A DNA stretch of 5,566 nucleotides, taken from the NCBI GenBank assembly GCA_025449515.1, contig JANWJI010000073.1:1-5566 (forward strand), in the 5' to 3' direction. The DNA is from Nitrososphaeraceae archaeon. Lineage in GTDB: Archaea; Thermoproteota; Nitrososphaeria; Nitrososphaerales; Nitrososphaeraceae. Every line of letters begins with the position of its first letter. Positions within the stretch are counted from its first letter, which is position 1. Below the pieces are notes generated by a model. It searched no databases. It was not told where the DNA came from and saw only the letters and a list, made by a program, of their open reading frames with translations. The translations under genes were made by a program, and so were the position numbers. Below, piece by piece: positions 5,166 to 5,566 of this stretch.

Positions 5166-5304
5166 ATAACTCATTATACGCCAGTGCTTTATCAGATTCG
5201 TAGATAGAAAAATTAACAATTATCTGAACCAGAATAAGAAAATGATCGAAACCGAGTTAGGCAGAACATAGTATGTTATCAGAATTAAGGATTTATGATA
5301 TAGA

Positions 5305-5314
5305 CTTTTAATTA
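5305..5314 (+). promoter_or_regulatory. Candidate TATA element for a leaderless micro-ORF
   Basis: CTTTTAATTA is centred about 25 bases before the ATG at 5334, exactly the spacing expected when transcription starts at the start codon, as is common in archaea. The match to a strong TATA box is only moderate. Confidence 0.22.
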
Positions 5315-5333
5315 GATCAACGTTACCAAAACT

Positions 5334-5408
5334 ATGTCTAATAATAAACTAAAACAATTAGTTGACAATAGTAGGATCTCGCTTTTAATGCTAGATAAAC
5401 CAGAATAA
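5334..5408 (+). CDS. Possible 24-aa micro-ORF, maybe leaderless
   Basis: The frame starts at ATG 5334 and ends with TAA at 5406-5408. The product begins MSNNKLKQLVDNSRISLLML and ends DKPE, a short amphipathic helix with a protein-like mix of residues. A TATA-like element at the leaderless spacing is its best support; there is no Shine-Dalgarno. It could equally be the 5' remnant of a longer gene or a chance frame. It lies in the gap downstream of nreA and is not recognised. Confidence 0.25.
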   Translation: MSNNKLKQLVDNSRISLLMLDKPE

Positions 5409-5460
5409 TCATCATGATCCGTTATGTTCTAAAAGTTAACTTTCTATTTATACACCATTT

Positions 5461-5566
5461 TCACGAATAGTTCTCCGGTAAGGTTTCAATTTCTGCGATC
5501 AAATCCCAGACAGAAGTATACCTTTTCTCCGGTTCAATTTCGATCATTTTCATGATTGATCGATCC
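5461..5566 (-). CDS. Small minus-strand protein or C-terminal end of a gene running out of the window
   Basis: The frame is open from the window edge to TGA at 5463-5461. It contains two nearby ATG codons (5553-5551 and 5547-5545), so it may be a complete small protein of about 30 residues or the tail of a longer one. The visible product, MKMIEIEPEKRYTSVWDLIA then EIETLPENYS, is acidic with one helix containing the Trp and ends in a polar tail. No family is recognised. Because the upstream sequence is missing, the start, promoter and length cannot be decided. Confidence 0.4.
   Translation of the reverse strand, partial: DRSIMKMIEIEPEKRYTSVWDLIAEIETLPENYS

Noticed and set aside
5238..5551. 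14-base inverted repeat GAAAATGATCGAAA (5238-5251) and its complement (5538-5551)
   Set aside because: One copy lies in the start region of a minus-strand frame and the other in AT-rich spacer. One such match in a low-GC window of this size is close to chance expectation.
1..5566. CRISPR arrays, tRNA or rRNA genes, riboswitches
   Set aside because: I looked on both strands and saw no regularly spaced repeats, no cloverleaf with conserved T-loop and no rRNA-like conserved blocks.

Overview
The window looks like a low-GC piece of an ammonia-oxidising soil thaumarchaeon (Nitrososphaera/Nitrosocosmicus type). This is inferred from four things: an archaeal NreA repair protein with a C-terminal PCNA-binding motif, a PriX-like primase subunit, an archaeal-style secreted beta-domain protein, and an IS5-type transposase of the kind common in these genomes. 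Candidate promoters are TATA boxes and several starts appear to be TTG. No database search was possible.

Layout, left to right. Positions 1-430 hold the 3' part of an IS5-family insertion sequence; its transposase carries a one-base frameshift near 135, and a plausible right end lies at 413-430. Positions 540-728 on the minus strand hold a small open frame interrupted by one stop, possibly a decayed gene. Positions 748-1137 (+) encode a PriX-like primase protein. Convergent to it, 1288-2391 (-) encodes a membrane-anchored or secreted protein built of extracellular beta domains.

Positions 2392-3760 look mostly non-coding at first, but contain a run of very small minus-strand frames: 60 aa, an overlapping 35 aa, 59 aa, 55 aa and a doubtful 33 aa. 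The 59-aa and 55-aa products align to each other without gaps over about 43 residues and sit 10 nt apart, so they look like a tandem paralogous two-gene operon. This is the most novel-looking feature of the window.

Positions 3933-5165 (+) encode NreA, probably from a TTG start, without the N-terminal zinc ribbon of characterised NreA proteins but with a clear PIP box. The right flank holds a possible leaderless 24-aa micro-ORF and the C-terminal end of a minus-strand gene that runs out of the window.

Functionally, the PriX-like protein (primer synthesis) and NreA (repair at the PCNA clamp) belong to DNA metabolism but are not in one operon. The window reads as ordinary chromosome interspersed with mobile-element debris and small uncharacterised genes.
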